Positions 23,651 to 32,718 of a stretch of DNA of 64,000 nucleotides are shown here, piece by piece. Source of the stretch: CAYXPR01 sp964467255 (lineage in GTDB: Bacteria > Pseudomonadota > Alphaproteobacteria > Rickettsiales > RGZB01); NCBI GenBank assembly GCA_964467255.1, contig CAYXPR010000003.1:62001-126000 (forward strand), written 5' to 3'. The notes below the pieces were generated by a model. It was not told the DNA's origin, made no database searches, and saw only the letters and a program-made list of their open reading frames with translations. A program made the translations under genes and the position numbers. Every line of letters begins with the position of its first letter. Position 1 is the stretch's first letter.

Positions 23651-24769
23651 CTAAGCCTCGGCCTGCTGCTTTTCGGCGGGCTCTTCGCCTGCAGCCTCAT
23701 GGCCATTCACCACGTATTTCAAATTTTCCTGACGGATTTTTTCACCCGCTTCATCATAAATGAAAGGCAGGAACACATAGCGCGTACCGCGGGTGACTGC
23801 CGTGGCCTCATGCAGCAGCGAGCACGAAAACACCACCGCCCCGCCGGTGGGCGCTCGGTAGAGTTGTTGGCCAAATTCGGGGAAGCGTAAATTGCCACCT
23901 TCATAACCTTCGGCGTTTAAGTTCAGCGTCACGGCGAATTTGCGGTGCGCCGTACCTTTTGAGGTGTTGTCGCGGTGCGGGTTGAAGAAGCCTTTGGTTT
24001 CGCTTTCGTAGCAGGCCACGATGTAGCGCTCGATAAAGCCCGTATCAAACTGGAAGGCTTTTTTTACTTCCGGCAGCAGGCGACGCACGAAGCGCGCGCG
24101 GGCATGGGCGATGATATTCTGGTCTTTAATAATACAGTCCGCGCGGCGCTTGATGGAGTAATCATATACGCCCACCGTTTTGCCATCGATTTCCTTCATG
24201 TAGCCGGAATCCAGTCCGCCTTCTGTTTGATAATGCTGAATGAGCAACTGACAAAACTCAGGCTCAAACACATTGGGCACCACTAAAATGGGCGCCTGCA
24301 CGGCTGCCATCACGGGCTTTTCCTGTTTTGGCAGGTCTTGAATATATTCCTGCAATTTTGTAGCAAGTAACACAGGGTCGGTGATGGCTTGGTTGGCCAG
24401 CACCCTCAAACGCCAGTCCAGCACCAGTGTTTGTGGCACAAAAGTTTCGCCCTCGAACACCTTGAAAGATTTTGCGATATCATTGTTAAAATCCCAGAAA
24501 ATACGGATGCCGGGCGGATGGTTCTGCAGGCGGTCTTCACTTTCATCTGTGGGGTCATTGCTCACCACAAACACGCAGGCATCTTTGTCGTTATAAATCT
24601 CGCGGTTTTTCAGTAAGGTTTCCCAAAAGGCTTTACCTTTTTCGCTGGCGCCCGAGCCAATAAAAGCCACCACCACGTAGCGGCCTGCCACGGAGGAAAA
24701 ATTATACTGGTCGTTGGCAGGACTACGGCCCTTAAACCAGGGGGCGGGATCGCCGCGATGTAGTGGCAT
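23651..24769 (-). CDS. Thioredoxin/peroxiredoxin-fold domain fused to a 2-oxoglutarate/Fe(II) prolyl-4-hydroxylase-type dioxygenase
   Basis: Residues ~5-145 resemble an AhpC/TSA peroxiredoxin (GDPAPWFKG opening; VVVAFIGSGASEKGKAFWE; LVLDWRLRVLA). The position of the peroxidatic cysteine, normally in a P-x-x-x-T/S-x-x-C loop, holds only Gly, Ser, Ala and Glu, so it is probably not a peroxidase. Residues ~160-345 form a 2-oxoglutarate oxygenase with iron ligands H265 and D267 (PHRD) and H320 (LLHEA), and a 2-oxoglutarate-binding arginine at 327 or 330. The enzyme probably hydroxylates a protein or small molecule, with the redox-fold part used for substrate binding. The C-terminus is Glu/Ala-rich. 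It is cytosolic and monocistronic. Confidence 0.85.
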   Translation of the reverse strand: MPLHRGDPAPWFKGRSPANDQYNFSSVAGRYVVVAFIGSGASEKGKAFWETLLKNREIYNDKDACVFVVSNDPTDESEDRLQNHPPGIRIFWDFNNDIAKSFKVFEGETFVPQTLVLDWRLRVLANQAITDPVLLATKLQEYIQDLPKQEKPVMAAVQAPILVVPNVFEPEFCQLLIQHYQTEGGLDSGYMKEIDGKTVGVYDYSIKRRADCIIKDQNIIAHARARFVRRLLPEVKKAFQFDTGFIERYIVACYESETKGFFNPHRDNTSKGTAHRKFAVTLNLNAEGYEGGNLRFPEFGQQLYRAPTGGAVVFSCSLLHEATAVTRGTRYVFLPFIYDEAGEKIRQENLKYVVNGHEAAGEEPAEKQQAEA

Positions 24770-24939
24770 GGAATGGCTCCATTTCTGGAAAAAACATTAA
24801 CGGGGGGCTATCTTTTTTAAAAACGGGGGTGATGTCAAGCAATCCTTGCTCTTTACCTGCCGGAACTTCTGTCATAAATTGGCGGCATCTTGTTGGTTTT
24901 TAATCGGAAATACTAAAAAATACGTAAAGTGAAAAAAGA

Positions 24940-25536
24940 ATGGCGGCATGGAGTGCAGTGGAAATTAGCCTAGTCATATTCAGTTATTTGCTGGGCTCGG
25001 TGCCGTTTGGTTTGCTGGTGGCGCATCTGGCGGGCAGAGGTGATATCCGCACGCTGGGCTCAGGCAATATCGGCGCCACGAATGTGGTGCGCGTGGTCGG
25101 TAAGAAACAAGGCGCCATCACATTGCTTTTAGATGCAGGCAAGGGTGCGCTGGCGGTGCTGCTCGCAAGCTGGTTTTCGGGTGAATCCATGGCGCTGTTT
25201 GCCGGTGTGGCAGCGGTGCTCGGGCATGTGTTTCCGGTGTTTTTACGTTTCAAAGGTGGCAAGGGTGTGGCCACCACGCTTGCTGTGTTGCTGGCCTTAA
25301 GCCCGTGGGTGGGCGCGCTGACAGGTGCGGTGTGGCTGGCGGTGTTTTTTTCCACCCGCCTTTCGTCCCTTGCAGCAATTTTGGCGATGATGGCTGCGCC
25401 CAGCGTGGCATTTTTGTTTTCTGAAAACGGCGCCACGCCGCTTGTGTACGCCACGTTGTTTCTGGCTGCGTTGGTGATTTTGCGCCACCGCACGAATATA
25501 CGCCGTCTGATTAACGGCGAAGAAAACCGTCTGTAA
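24940..25536 (+). CDS. plsY: Acyl-phosphate:glycerol-3-phosphate acyltransferase
   Basis: PlsY makes lysophosphatidate from acyl-phosphate and glycerol-3-phosphate in the inner membrane. The 198 residues contain about five membrane segments and the three family motifs: GSVPFG near the N-terminus, GSGNIGATNVVR (about residues 41-52) and GHVFPVFLRFKGGKGVAT (about 97-114). Genes plsY, dprA and topA follow each other as in many alphaproteobacteria. The 24770-24939 gap upstream contains no gene. Confidence 0.95.
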   Translation: MAAWSAVEISLVIFSYLLGSVPFGLLVAHLAGRGDIRTLGSGNIGATNVVRVVGKKQGAITLLLDAGKGALAVLLASWFSGESMALFAGVAAVLGHVFPVFLRFKGGKGVATTLAVLLALSPWVGALTGAVWLAVFFSTRLSSLAAILAMMAAPSVAFLFSENGATPLVYATLFLAALVILRHRTNIRRLINGEENRL

Positions 25537-25580
25537 ACCTCGCGCTTGCCCTCACGTGTTCTGGCGGGTAAACATCATGT

Positions 25581-26717
25581 ATGCCTGCACACGCACAACA
25601 GCTTTGCGCCTTTCAGCCGTCAGAAAAACTGGCGCGGCTTAGGCTTGCGCGCAGCGAAAACATCGGCCCGCGCAGCTTCACATCACTCATCAAACTCTAT
25701 GGTTCTGCCGATGAAGCATTGCGGCATGTGGATGAATTAGCGCGTGCCGGTGGCGGTAAAAAACCCGTGCGTGTACACAGCGAAGAAGCGGCGGAAAAAG
25801 AAATCGCGGCACATGAGGCGCTGAATGCTGCGTTGGTATTTTTAGGTGAAGCAGAATACCCTACGCTGCTCGCAGAAATACATGATGCCCCACCGGTGCT
25901 TTCGGTGCGCGGCGATACGGCGCTTTTGCCGCATGAAGCCGTGGCCTTGGTGGGCGCGCGCAATGCCTCAGCAGGTGGCATGCGTATGGCATATGGGCTC
26001 GCTGAAACGCTGGTGAAGCACAATATAATGGTGGTGTCGGGGCTTGCGCGCGGGGTGGATACGGCGGCGCATCGCGGTGCATTAGCGGCGTCATCCTCTT
26101 CCACCATTGCGGTGCTCGCAGGTGGCGTGGATCACATCTACCCACCCGAGAATGAAAAACTGTACCACCAGATTATCGAGCATGGTGCGGTGATTTCTGA
26201 AATGCCGCTGGGTGCAAAACCTCTCGCGCAGCACTTCCCGCGCCGCAACCGCATTATCTCCGGCCTTTCTAAAGCCACGGTGATTGTGGAGGCGAATTTA
26301 AAATCCGGCTCGCTGATTACGGCGCGCATGGCCTTAGAGCAAGGGCGCGAAGTGGGCGCAGTGCCAGGCTTTCCCTTGGAAGGTCGCGCCGAAGGCCCGA
26401 ACAAACTACTCAAAGACGGTGCGTTTTTGGTTGAGCGCGCGGAAGATATTCTGGCCGCCAGTCGCACCTACAGCACGCGCCAGCCACAAACCACTTTGTT
26501 TGAGGAAGAATCGCCCGCCGCTTTTCCCGCTGCATCCGAGCTTTCAAATCTGCGCGCGGAAATCGCACAACTTCTTTCTGCCCATCCGGTGGCGGTGGAT
26601 GAATTGGTGGCGCACAGCGGCGCACCGGCCTCGGCTATTCAGGTGGTGCTGCTCGAGATGGAACTTGCCGGCCACCTAGAGCGCCATGCGGGTGGGCGCG
26701 TGTCACGCAAAAACTAA
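25581..26717 (+). CDS. dprA: DNA processing protein DprA
   Basis: DprA binds single-stranded DNA and loads RecA on incoming DNA during natural transformation. The 378-residue protein has a helical N-terminal region (residues ~15-70), then the Rossmann-like DprA domain with VALVGARNAS, SGLARGVDTAAHRGAL and an SGSLITARMALEQGREV segment. A C-terminal winged-helix-like domain (residues ~315-375) follows. It starts 45 bases after plsY. Together with comM at 47 kb this hints at transformation capacity, although the uptake machinery is not in the window. Confidence 0.93.
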   Translation: MPAHAQQLCAFQPSEKLARLRLARSENIGPRSFTSLIKLYGSADEALRHVDELARAGGGKKPVRVHSEEAAEKEIAAHEALNAALVFLGEAEYPTLLAEIHDAPPVLSVRGDTALLPHEAVALVGARNASAGGMRMAYGLAETLVKHNIMVVSGLARGVDTAAHRGALAASSSSTIAVLAGGVDHIYPPENEKLYHQIIEHGAVISEMPLGAKPLAQHFPRRNRIISGLSKATVIVEANLKSGSLITARMALEQGREVGAVPGFPLEGRAEGPNKLLKDGAFLVERAEDILAASRTYSTRQPQTTLFEEESPAAFPAASELSNLRAEIAQLLSAHPVAVDELVAHSGAPASAIQVVLLEMELAGHLERHAGGRVSRKN

Positions 26718-26783
26718 CAAGTTTTCTTGCATAGAACGGTCCGTATTTGTATGGTGCCGTACGGTCAAATCAGAAAGGTTTTT

Positions 26784-27311
26784 ATGGCGAAGAAAAAGAA
26801 TGCCGAATACGTGCTTGAACAAGGCTTGTTTGCCAGTCGCTGGCTGATGGCGCCGATGTATGTTGGGCTGGTGGGGGCATTGGTGGTGCTGATTATCGGC
26901 TTCATGATGGAGCTGGTGCATTTCTTCGCGGGCATTTTTACCATGACGCCGAACGATGCTGTGCTGGGCGTGCTGTCGCTCATCGACCTTTCGCTGGCGG
27001 GCAATCTTTTGCTGATTGTGATTTTCTCCGGCTATGAAAATTTTGTATCGAAAATGGATACAGGTAGCCATGAGGATAAACCCGAGTGGCAAGGCACGGT
27101 GGATTTTTCCACTCTCAAATTAAAACTCGTTGCGTCCATCGTGGCCATTTCGGGGATTCACCTGCTGAAAGTATTTATGGATGTCGAGAAGGTCTCTGAA
27201 ACACAAATCCGCTGGATGGTCATCATCCACCTCGTGTTTGTGGTGTCGGGTGTACTGCTCGCGCTCATGGACCGCATCGCGGCTAGCGCCAAGGTGCTGA
27301 AGAAAAAATAG
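26784..27311 (+). CDS. yqhA: UPF0114 (YqhA) family inner-membrane protein
   Basis: The 175-residue protein has four predicted membrane helices and family features: an N-terminal EQGLFASRWLMAPMY segment, SLIDLSLAGNLLLIVIFSGYENFVS in the middle and a final helix ending in LMDRIAA. The function is unknown in the family. The ATG at 26784 follows AGAAAGG; the longer frame from 26727 adds residues unlike the family. It is inserted between dprA and topA, and its 3' end is followed by a perfect inverted repeat. Confidence 0.85.
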   Translation: MAKKKNAEYVLEQGLFASRWLMAPMYVGLVGALVVLIIGFMMELVHFFAGIFTMTPNDAVLGVLSLIDLSLAGNLLLIVIFSGYENFVSKMDTGSHEDKPEWQGTVDFSTLKLKLVASIVAISGIHLLKVFMDVEKVSETQIRWMVIIHLVFVVSGVLLALMDRIAASAKVLKKK

Positions 27312-27331
27312 CCCTCCGCGTTAAATTTTTT

Positions 27332-27354
27332 CAGGTACTTACTATAAGTACCTG
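27332..27354. repeat. Perfect 10-bp inverted repeat upstream of topA
   Basis: CAGGTACTTA (27332-27341) and TAAGTACCTG (27345-27354) flank CTA. There is no T-run on the downstream side in either direction, so it looks more like a protein-binding dyad or mRNA hairpin than an intrinsic terminator. Confidence 0.6.
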
Positions 27355-27448
27355 TGAAACCCCGTAAAATTTTTAGGCTTTCCAAACCACGTATGGATGA
27401 TGTAGAACCTTGCGCTTTAAAGTTACAAAGTGAAGGCGCGGTTTATCC

Positions 27449-30046
27449 ATGCACGTGGTTATTGTCGAATCACCAGCAAAGAGCAAAACGATTAATAAGT
27501 ACCTAGGCCCAGACTATAAAGTGCTGGCCTCCTTTGGTCATATCCGCGACCTGCCGTCCAAAGATGGTTCGGTGGAGCCGGATAATAATTTTGCCATGCA
27601 TTATGAAATTCCCGACGATTCCGCGCGCCATGTGAAAGCCATCACCGATGCGGTGAAAAAAGCTGAAACACTCATCCTCGCGACGGATCCGGATCGCGAA
27701 GGGGAAGCCATTTCGTGGCACGTACTCGAGGCGCTCAAAGAAAAGAAAGCCCTGCCGAAAGATATTAAAGTGCAGCGCGTGGTGTTTAATTCCATCACCA
27801 AAAAAGCGGTGCTGGATGCGATGGCCGCGCCGCGCGAAATCGATATGGATTTGGTGAATGCCCAGCAGGCGCGCCGTGCGCTCGACTACCTCGTGGGCTT
27901 TTCCATCTCTCCCGTTTTGTGGCGTAAATTGCCGGGCAGCAAATCCGCAGGCCGTGTGCAATCCGTTGCGCTGCGCCTTATCTGCGACCGCGAAGAAGAC
28001 ATCGAAAAATTCATCCCACAGGAATACTGGGACATCAAAGCGCAGTTCACCGGCAGCGAGCCCAAACCGTTTACTGCACGCCTGTTCAGCCTTGAAGGCA
28101 AGAAGCTCGACAAGTTCGACCTGAATAACGAAGCCACCGCGATGCGTGCGAAGAACCTGCTCGAAGGCGGGCCGTTCCGTGTGGTATCGGTCGAGAAAAA
28201 ACAAGTGCGCCGTAATCCGGCTGCACCGTTTACCACCTCCACGCTGCAGCAGGAAGCCTTCCGCAAACTCGGCTTTGGTGCCAAGCGCACCATGCAGCTG
28301 GCGCAGAAGCTTTACGAAGGTATCGACTTGGGTGGTGAAACCGTGGGCTTAATCACCTACATGCGTACCGATGGTGTGGATGTGTCGCCCGAGTCGGTGA
28401 TGGCCACGCGCGAACTGATTGGCAAAAAATTTGGTGCGGGCTTCGTGCCTTCGTCGCCGCGCATGTATCAATCCAAAACCGTCAATGCGCAGGAAGCACA
28501 CGAAGCGGTGCGCCCGACCGATGTATTCCGCACGCCCGAAGCCGTGCGCGGCAGTTTAGATGCTGACATGCTGAAGCTCTATGACCTTATCTGGAAGCGC
28601 ATGGTCGCCAGCCAAATGCAAAGTGCGGTGATGGATCAAGTGACGGCAGACATTGATGCGGCAGGCAAAGGCGTGTTCCGCGCAGTAGGCACCACGGTAA
28701 ATTTTGAAGGCTTCTTCGCGCTCTACAGCGAAGGGCACGACGACGAAGAGGAAGAAGACGAAGCGCGGCTTCCTGCTCTCAATCAGGGTGATGCACTCAC
28801 GCTCGGTGCGATTAATCCTGCGCAGCATTTTACCGAACCGCCCCCGCGTTTTTCGGAAGCAAGCTTGGTGAAGCGTTTGGAAGAACTCGGTATTGGCCGC
28901 CCCTCCACTTACGCCAGCATCATTTCCATTTTGCAGGAGCGTGATTATGTCGCGCTCGATAAAAAACGTTTCGTGCCTGAGCCACGTGGCCGCGTGGTCA
29001 CCACGTTCCTGAAGCACTTCTTCAAGCGTTATGTGGAATATGATTTCACGGCGAATCTGGAATTAGAACTCGACTTGGTTTCCGCCGGCAAGGAAGACTG
29101 GAAAAAACTCCTCACCAATTTCTGGGGCGATTTTTCGAGTAATGTGAAAGAAGCCACGGGGCTTAAAACAACGGACATCATCCGCGAGATTAACGCGGCG
29201 CTGTCGCAATATTTATTCCCCGGTACGGGCGATGTGGAAGAGCGCCGCAAATGCCCCACCTGCGCCGATGGCCGCTTAAGCCTCAAAATGGGAAAATTCG
29301 GTGCCTTCATCGGGTGCTCGAATTACCCTGAATGCCGTCACACCCGCCAGCTCGAAGGTTCGGCCACCGAAGGCGAGAATGCCGAAGGCGGCGCAGGCGG
29401 TGCTTCAGCAGCGGCGTTTGAAACGCGCGTGCTTGGTAAAGGTAAGGGCGAAGAAGGGGAAGAAGACATCACCCTTCGTAAAGGCCCGTATGGTTTTTAT
29501 ATTCAGCTGGGCGAAGGCAAAAAACCAAAGCGCATGAGCGTGCCGAAAAATTATGACCCGCTTTCTGTCACGCTGGAGCAGGCGGTGGCACTGATTTCAC
29601 TCCCGCGTGAAGTAGGCACGCACCCTGAAACCGGCAAAGTGATTAAAGCGGGGCTTGGCCGTTTTGGCCCTTACCTCCTGCATGATGGTAAATACGTGTC
29701 GCTGAAAACCGATGACGTCCTCGCGGTGGGCATTAACCGTGCGGTGGATTTGATTGCCGAAGCGGCAAGCAAAACCGGTGGCCGCACGGCCGCTGCACCA
29801 CTTAAAGAATTAGGCGATCATCCCGATGGCGGCAAAGTGGCGGTGTATTCGGGTCGTTATGGCGCCTATGTGAAGCATGGTAAAGTCAACGCCACGCTGC
29901 CCAAAGGCACAGAGCCAGACACCATCACGCTGGAAGAGGCTTTAAAGCTGATTGAGGCGCGCGCGGAAAAAGGCGGCAAGGGCAAGAAGAAGGCCCCGGC
30001 GAAAAAGGCCACGAAACCCAAAGCCAAAGCAAAGGCTAAAAAATAA
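27449..30046 (+). CDS. topA: DNA topoisomerase I (type IA)
   Basis: TopA relaxes negative supercoils. The 865 residues begin with the TOPRIM domain (VVIVESPAKSKTI, later DPDREGEAISWH) and continue with the type IA core, whose active tyrosine is Y304 (ITYMRTDG). One four-cysteine zinc finger follows (CPTC...GCSNYPEC, residues ~598-630). Several TopA C-terminal repeats come next (RKGPYGFYIQLG, GRFGPYLLHDGKYVSL, SGRYGAYVKHG). The last ~30 residues are a Lys/Ala tail that binds DNA or RNA polymerase in relatives. The length is normal for alphaproteobacteria. Confidence 0.97.
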   Translation: MHVVIVESPAKSKTINKYLGPDYKVLASFGHIRDLPSKDGSVEPDNNFAMHYEIPDDSARHVKAITDAVKKAETLILATDPDREGEAISWHVLEALKEKKALPKDIKVQRVVFNSITKKAVLDAMAAPREIDMDLVNAQQARRALDYLVGFSISPVLWRKLPGSKSAGRVQSVALRLICDREEDIEKFIPQEYWDIKAQFTGSEPKPFTARLFSLEGKKLDKFDLNNEATAMRAKNLLEGGPFRVVSVEKKQVRRNPAAPFTTSTLQQEAFRKLGFGAKRTMQLAQKLYEGIDLGGETVGLITYMRTDGVDVSPESVMATRELIGKKFGAGFVPSSPRMYQSKTVNAQEAHEAVRPTDVFRTPEAVRGSLDADMLKLYDLIWKRMVASQMQSAVMDQVTADIDAAGKGVFRAVGTTVNFEGFFALYSEGHDDEEEEDEARLPALNQGDALTLGAINPAQHFTEPPPRFSEASLVKRLEELGIGRPSTYASIISILQERDYVALDKKRFVPEPRGRVVTTFLKHFFKRYVEYDFTANLELELDLVSAGKEDWKKLLTNFWGDFSSNVKEATGLKTTDIIREINAALSQYLFPGTGDVEERRKCPTCADGRLSLKMGKFGAFIGCSNYPECRHTRQLEGSATEGENAEGGAGGASAAAFETRVLGKGKGEEGEEDITLRKGPYGFYIQLGEGKKPKRMSVPKNYDPLSVTLEQAVALISLPREVGTHPETGKVIKAGLGRFGPYLLHDGKYVSLKTDDVLAVGINRAVDLIAEAASKTGGRTAAAPLKELGDHPDGGKVAVYSGRYGAYVKHGKVNATLPKGTEPDTITLEEALKLIEARAEKGGKGKKKAPAKKATKPKAKAKAKK

Positions 30047-30088
30047 GCGCACTTGCTCTCGCCCCGTGAAATCGGTATCTCTTTGACT

Positions 30089-31261
30089 ATGGTATCTGCT
30101 AGTTCAAAAACGCTGGAATTCGGCCCCTCCTATAAAAAGGTGAAGGTGGGCGACGTGGCGATTTTGGCTAAAAAAACGCCCTTGAAGCTCGATAGCGGCG
30201 CGAAAATCAGCAGCTTCCCCGTGGCGTATCAGACCTACGGCAAGCTGAATAAAAACAAATCCAACGCCATTTTGCTGTGCCACGGCCTCACGGGCGACCA
30301 GTATGTGGTCGGCCTGCACCCCGTTACCGGCAAACCCGGCTGGTGGGAAGAAATTGTTGGGCGCGGTAAAGTCATCGATACGAACAAATATTTCGTCATC
30401 TGCACCAACGTGCTGGGCGGCTGCATGGGCTCCTTCGGCCCCAAAGAACTGAACCCCAAAACCGGCAAGCCTTACAATCTCGACTTTCCGGTGCTCACCA
30501 TGGCCGACATGGTGAAGGCGCAAAAGCTGCTGGTGGAACATCTCGGCATTAAAAAATTATTTTCTGTTATCGGTGCGTCGATGGGTGGCATGCAGGCGCT
30601 TGAATGGGCTGCCAGTTTCCCCAAAGCCATCGGCTCTGCGGTGCTGATTGCGACGGCCGCGCGCCACACAGCGCAGAACATCGCCTTCCATGAAATTGGC
30701 AGGCAGGCCGTAATGGCTGACCCTGACTGGTGCGACGGCCACTATATCGAAAAGAAAAAATTCCCCGCCAAGGGGCTCGCCGTGGCGCGCATGACAGCGC
30801 ACGTCACTTACCTTTCCGAAACGGCACTACAACGCAAATTCGGGCGCAATTTGCAGAACCGCAAAAAAGTTTCGTATGGGTTTGAGGCAGATTTCCAGAT
30901 TGAAAGCTACTTGCGCCACCAGGGCGTAAGCTTCGTTGCGCGGTTCGACCCGAACTCGTATCTCTACATCACCCGTGCGATGGATTATTTTGACTTAGCG
31001 GCAGACCATGGCGGCTCGCTGGCCGCCGCGCTGAAAGATGCGCGCGGGGATTTCTGCGTGATCTCCTTCTCGTCCGACTGGCTGTTCCCCACCGCTGAGA
31101 TGAAAGAAATCGTCCATGCCTTAAACGGTGTGGGTGCGCGCGTCAGCTTCGTGGAAATTCAGTCCGACAAAGGGCACGATGCTTTCCTGCTCGATGAGCC
31201 GGTGTTTGCTGAAACGCTGCGCGGGTTCTTAAAAGGTTCAGCCGTGCGGCAGGGAGTGTAG
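30089..31261 (+). CDS. metX: Homoserine O-acyltransferase (MetX)
   Basis: MetX activates homoserine with acetyl-CoA (in some relatives succinyl-CoA) for methionine synthesis. The 390-residue alpha/beta-hydrolase protein has the nucleophile S164 in GASMGGMQ, an early LCHGLTGDQYVV oxyanion-region segment and the C-terminal Asp/His parts (SSDWLFP; SDKGHDAFL). I start at the ATG 30089, which gives the usual length; a TTG at 30053 in the same frame would add 12 residues. It is followed two bases later by metW, the classic metX-metW pair. Confidence 0.93.
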   Translation: MVSASSKTLEFGPSYKKVKVGDVAILAKKTPLKLDSGAKISSFPVAYQTYGKLNKNKSNAILLCHGLTGDQYVVGLHPVTGKPGWWEEIVGRGKVIDTNKYFVICTNVLGGCMGSFGPKELNPKTGKPYNLDFPVLTMADMVKAQKLLVEHLGIKKLFSVIGASMGGMQALEWAASFPKAIGSAVLIATAARHTAQNIAFHEIGRQAVMADPDWCDGHYIEKKKFPAKGLAVARMTAHVTYLSETALQRKFGRNLQNRKKVSYGFEADFQIESYLRHQGVSFVARFDPNSYLYITRAMDYFDLAADHGGSLAAALKDARGDFCVISFSSDWLFPTAEMKEIVHALNGVGARVSFVEIQSDKGHDAFLLDEPVFAETLRGFLKGSAVRQGV

Positions 31262-31263
31262 CG

Positions 31264-31872
31264 ATGACAGAAATCCTGCGGCCTGACCTGAAAGCGATTG
31301 CGGATTTAATTCCCGCTGGTGCGCGCGTGCTCGACATTGGCTGCGGCACAGGCACGCTGCTTGCGCATTTGCAAAGCGAGAAGAAAATCGATGTGCACGG
31401 CATGGATATTGATGGCGAGAAGGTGAGCGCCACATTGGCGCGCGGGCTTTCCGCCGTGCAGGGCGATGCCGACCGTGACCTGAAATATTATCCCGACAAT
31501 GCCTTTGACTACGTTATTTTAGGTGAAACGCTGCAAGCCACCCAGCACCCCAAAGACGTGCTGAATGAAATCCTCCGCATTTCGAAAAAGGCCGTCGTGT
31601 CGATTCCGAATTTTGGCTATTGGAAAAACCGTGCATATCTTTCGCTGCGTGGCCGCATGCCCGTCACCAGCAAGCTCAGCTACCAGTGGTATGAAACGCC
31701 GAACATTCATTTCTGCACCATCCGCGACTTCGTGTTTTTAGCCGAAGAACTCGGCTGCACCATCGAGCAGCGTTTGTGGTTGGGGCTGGATGGCAAAGCG
31801 CGCCCGTTTAAAGGCCGTGGCTGCCTCGCCAACCTGCTTTCGCCCGAAGGCATTTTTGTGCTCAGTAAGTAA
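31264..31872 (+). CDS. metW: MetW, methyltransferase-like partner of MetX
   Basis: The 202-residue protein has a class I SAM-binding motif (VLDIGCGTGTLLAHL) and the MetW-specific QATQHPKDVLNEI and SIPNFGYWKNRAYL segments. MetW is required for the activity of MetX in many proteobacteria and is nearly always encoded right after it, as here. A catalytic methyltransferase activity is not established. The gene ends just before a long inverted structure that separates it from a converging methyltransferase gene. Confidence 0.94.
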   Translation: MTEILRPDLKAIADLIPAGARVLDIGCGTGTLLAHLQSEKKIDVHGMDIDGEKVSATLARGLSAVQGDADRDLKYYPDNAFDYVILGETLQATQHPKDVLNEILRISKKAVVSIPNFGYWKNRAYLSLRGRMPVTSKLSYQWYETPNIHFCTIRDFVFLAEELGCTIEQRLWLGLDGKARPFKGRGCLANLLSPEGIFVLSK

Positions 31873-31967
31873 TTTTATTTTGTTCCCGTGGGAGATCGAG
31901 CCGTCAGCCCGCCGCATCCGGCGGCGTTCCATACGAGGGCATTTGCCCGAGTGGGAACAATAAAAAA
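31873..31967. terminator. Multi-hairpin structure between converging genes
   Basis: The long closing stem pairs 31873-31887 with 31953-31967 (13 of 15 positions, including GTTCCC/GGGAAC and an A/T-rich outer part). Inside are CCGCCG-CATC-CGGCGG (31909-31924) and GGGC-ATTT-GCCC (31937-31948). The A/T-rich flank gives a U-run in both directions, so it probably works as a two-way terminator for metW and the converging gene. The internal branching is more elaborate than usual. Confidence 0.65.
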
Positions 31968-31974
31968 CCCATTC

Positions 31975-32715
31975 TCACCTCGCTCCCGCCAACACACGCA
32001 CTTTCTTGCCGCCGCCTTTGCTGGTGGCGTAGAGGCGCTTTTCAGCAAGGGCAATCATCGTGCCACCAAGGAAAGGTGCAATCTTGCCGCCTTTTTCCCA
32101 CCAGTCGGCGCTGCGAATTAAAAAACGGAAGTTCGAGGGCGGCAGGAACAGTGCGCTTTTCATCTCCACGGGCGTCAGCATGCTTTCTTCCAGCAGATTT
32201 TTAAGCTGGCTTTCGGAAAAGGGCCTCCCGTGCCCGAAGGGTGTTTTTTCGGCGCGCGCCCACAGGCCGGTGCGGTGCGGCACAATTACGACCAACTGGC
32301 CGCACGCATCCATCACGCGCCAGATTTCACGCAGCAGCGCTTTGGGGTTTCCGGCATGCTCGAGGCTATGTACCATCAGCACGCGTCCCACACTGTTGTC
32401 GGGCAGCGGCAAATGATGCTCCGCCGTCATCGCCACGCGGCTCGGTTTTTTCAAGGGCCATTGCAGCGCGCCTTGCGCGGCAGGCATAAAGGCCAGCGCG
32501 CGGCTTTTTACCTTGCTGCCATGCGGCTTCATCAACGGCGTCAGGTATGGCGTGGCAAAGCCAAGCCCGATAATTAGTTCATCGCGCCCGCTTTCAGGGT
32601 GCGCCACTTCGCGCGGCCAGAGTGTGCGGATTTCGCGCCGTAGGCTGCGGCAGGCCACCATGCCGAGCGGCGTATCGTAAAATTCTTGCAGCGACTGAGC
32701 GGTGGGTGTGAACAT
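31975..32715 (-). CDS. Class I SAM-dependent methyltransferase, substrate unknown
   Basis: The 246 residues have a methyltransferase-11-like layout: ELIIGLGFATPYLTPL replaces the usual glycine-rich motif I, followed by AEHHLPLPDNSVGRVLMVHSLEHAGNP (motifs II and III region) and LREIWRVMDACGQLVVIVPHR, typical of this group. Motif I lacks the canonical GxGxG, as in several alphaproteobacterial relatives. A C-terminal ~70-residue region carries basic patches. It is encoded three bases after yggS and is therefore cotranscribed. Confidence 0.85.
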   Translation of the reverse strand: MFTPTAQSLQEFYDTPLGMVACRSLRREIRTLWPREVAHPESGRDELIIGLGFATPYLTPLMKPHGSKVKSRALAFMPAAQGALQWPLKKPSRVAMTAEHHLPLPDNSVGRVLMVHSLEHAGNPKALLREIWRVMDACGQLVVIVPHRTGLWARAEKTPFGHGRPFSESQLKNLLEESMLTPVEMKSALFLPPSNFRFLIRSADWWEKGGKIAPFLGGTMIALAEKRLYATSKGGGKKVRVLAGAR

Positions 32716-32718
32716 GCG

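Noticed and set aside
30053..30088. TTG start for metX
   Set aside because: The 12 extra residues give no family similarity and an ATG at 30089 yields normal length.
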